5,820 nucleotides of DNA. It comes from Planctomycetia bacterium. Lineage in GTDB: Bacteria > Planctomycetota > Planctomycetia > Pirellulales > UBA1268. Numbering within the stretch: position 1 is the stretch's first letter; every line of letters begins with the position of its first letter. Positions 5,532-5,820 of this stretch are shown here, piece after piece. The stretch covers positions 1 to 5,820 of the forward strand of contig RFPF01000199.1 of the NCBI GenBank assembly GCA_009926295.1. The letters run 5' to 3'. The notes beneath the pieces were generated by a model. It did no database searches. It worked only from the letters and a program-made list of their open reading frames with translations, and was not told where the DNA came from. The translations under genes were made by a program, and so were the position numbers.

Positions 5532-5820
5532 ATGCGATGCAACGCTGGGCTTGAAAGGCTGTTTCGGAACTTCGTTGTTATTTTTCTGCTTGCCGGATGC
5601 ATCCGGACGGCCGAAGGACAGTCGTTCGTGTACGACGTCTCGACCGCCCCGGCGCTGACGCAGGCCTTGGCGGAGATCGGGGGGAACTCAAGCGGCGTGC
5701 CGTATGTGATCAACTTCCAAAACAACATCACTGGAACAAGCCAGTTTTTCATCAATGCAGATGTGATCATCAATGGCGGTGGCTATTCCTTGGACATGGC
5801 TGGGGCGCTGGGCTCGGGCG
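5532..5820 (+). CDS. N-terminus of a secreted, probably beta-strand/beta-helix surface protein (3' partial)
   Basis: ATG 5532 opens a frame that runs to the window end (96 complete codons), six bases after the previous stop and in the same frame. It begins with a signal peptide: a positively charged n-region (MRCNAGLERLFRN), a hydrophobic core VVIFLLAG, and A-E-G/Q-S as a possible signal-peptidase I site. LAGC within it also fits a lipobox, so a lipoprotein is possible. The mature part, VINFQNNITG...FFINADVIINGGGYSLDMAGAL, resembles the opening of right-handed beta-helix or autotransporter-associated strand proteins, where an INF-N-I phrase is followed by a VTINGNGYTLDG-like phrase. It is therefore probably a relative of module 1a; the C-terminus is outside the window, so a PEP-CTERM is only expected. 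No Shine-Dalgarno is evident, so initiation may depend on the preceding gene. Confidence 0.8.
   Translation, partial: MRCNAGLERLFRNFVVIFLLAGCIRTAEGQSFVYDVSTAPALTQALAEIGGNSSGVPYVINFQNNITGTSQFFINADVIINGGGYSLDMAGALGSG

Noticed and set aside
5500..5540. Terminator after the second gene
   Set aside because: No stable stem and no T tract between the stop at 5523 and the next start at 5532.
5537..5554. Tiny open frame ATG CAA CGC TGG GCT TGA
   Set aside because: Five codons with no ribosome site, overlapping the start of a well-supported secreted protein.
5551..5581. TTGAAA and TGTTAT as a -35/-10 promoter
   Set aside because: The spacer is 19 bases, the elements lie inside the signal-peptide codons of the next gene, and planctomycete promoter consensus is not well enough known to support the call.

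Overview
The window is a compact, high-GC, one-direction (+ strand) block of genes for secreted proteins. All are built for export through a signal peptide, and most carry a C-terminal VPEP / transmembrane / arginine PEP-CTERM sorting signal. PEP-CTERM tails on proteins with autotransporter-associated beta-strand repeats, together with alanine-rich signal peptides ending in A-x-A/Gln, point to a Planctomycetota bacterium, perhaps Pirellulales. That placement is inferred from protein style only; there is no marker gene here.

Layout: (1) Positions 1-2502 hold one open frame, cut at its 5' end. It encodes the end of a beta-strand-repeat surface protein with its own PEP-CTERM tail. With no stop codon, it continues through a second signal peptide into a complete bilobal pepsin-like aspartic protease with another PEP-CTERM tail. 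(2) Positions 2499-5525 hold a second frame, coupled to the first by an ATGA overlap and preceded by AGGAG. It encodes a secreted NlpC/P60-like cysteine hydrolase with a PEP-CTERM tail, then, again without a stop, an internal signal peptide and a papain-family (C1A) cysteine protease with a C-terminal lectin-like domain and a fourth PEP-CTERM tail. (3) From 5532 to the window end, six bases after the previous stop and in the same frame, a further secreted protein begins. It looks like the N-terminus of another beta-strand or beta-helix surface protein. No gene-free stretch reaches 300 bases, and the longest gap is 6 bases.

The most striking point is the pair of in-frame junctions at 1165-1314 and 3642-3788. 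Each is about 50 residues long: VPEP, first hydrophobic helix, arginine cluster, second hydrophobic helix, then a signal-peptidase site. An exosortase cut at VPEP and a signal-peptidase I cut at A-x-A would release two separate extracellular proteins from each translation product. The arginine cluster would serve both as the cytoplasmic end of the first protein's anchor and as the n-region of the next protein's signal peptide. This reading as secretory polyproteins is inference. The alternatives are independent internal initiation or a recent loss of stop codons.

Taken together, the genes look like an operon for extracellular or cell-surface proteolysis and adhesion, with three unrelated hydrolase types (aspartic, NlpC/P60 and papain-like) next to repeat-rich surface proteins. 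No exosortase, regulator, RNA gene, mobile element or CRISPR array is visible in the window.
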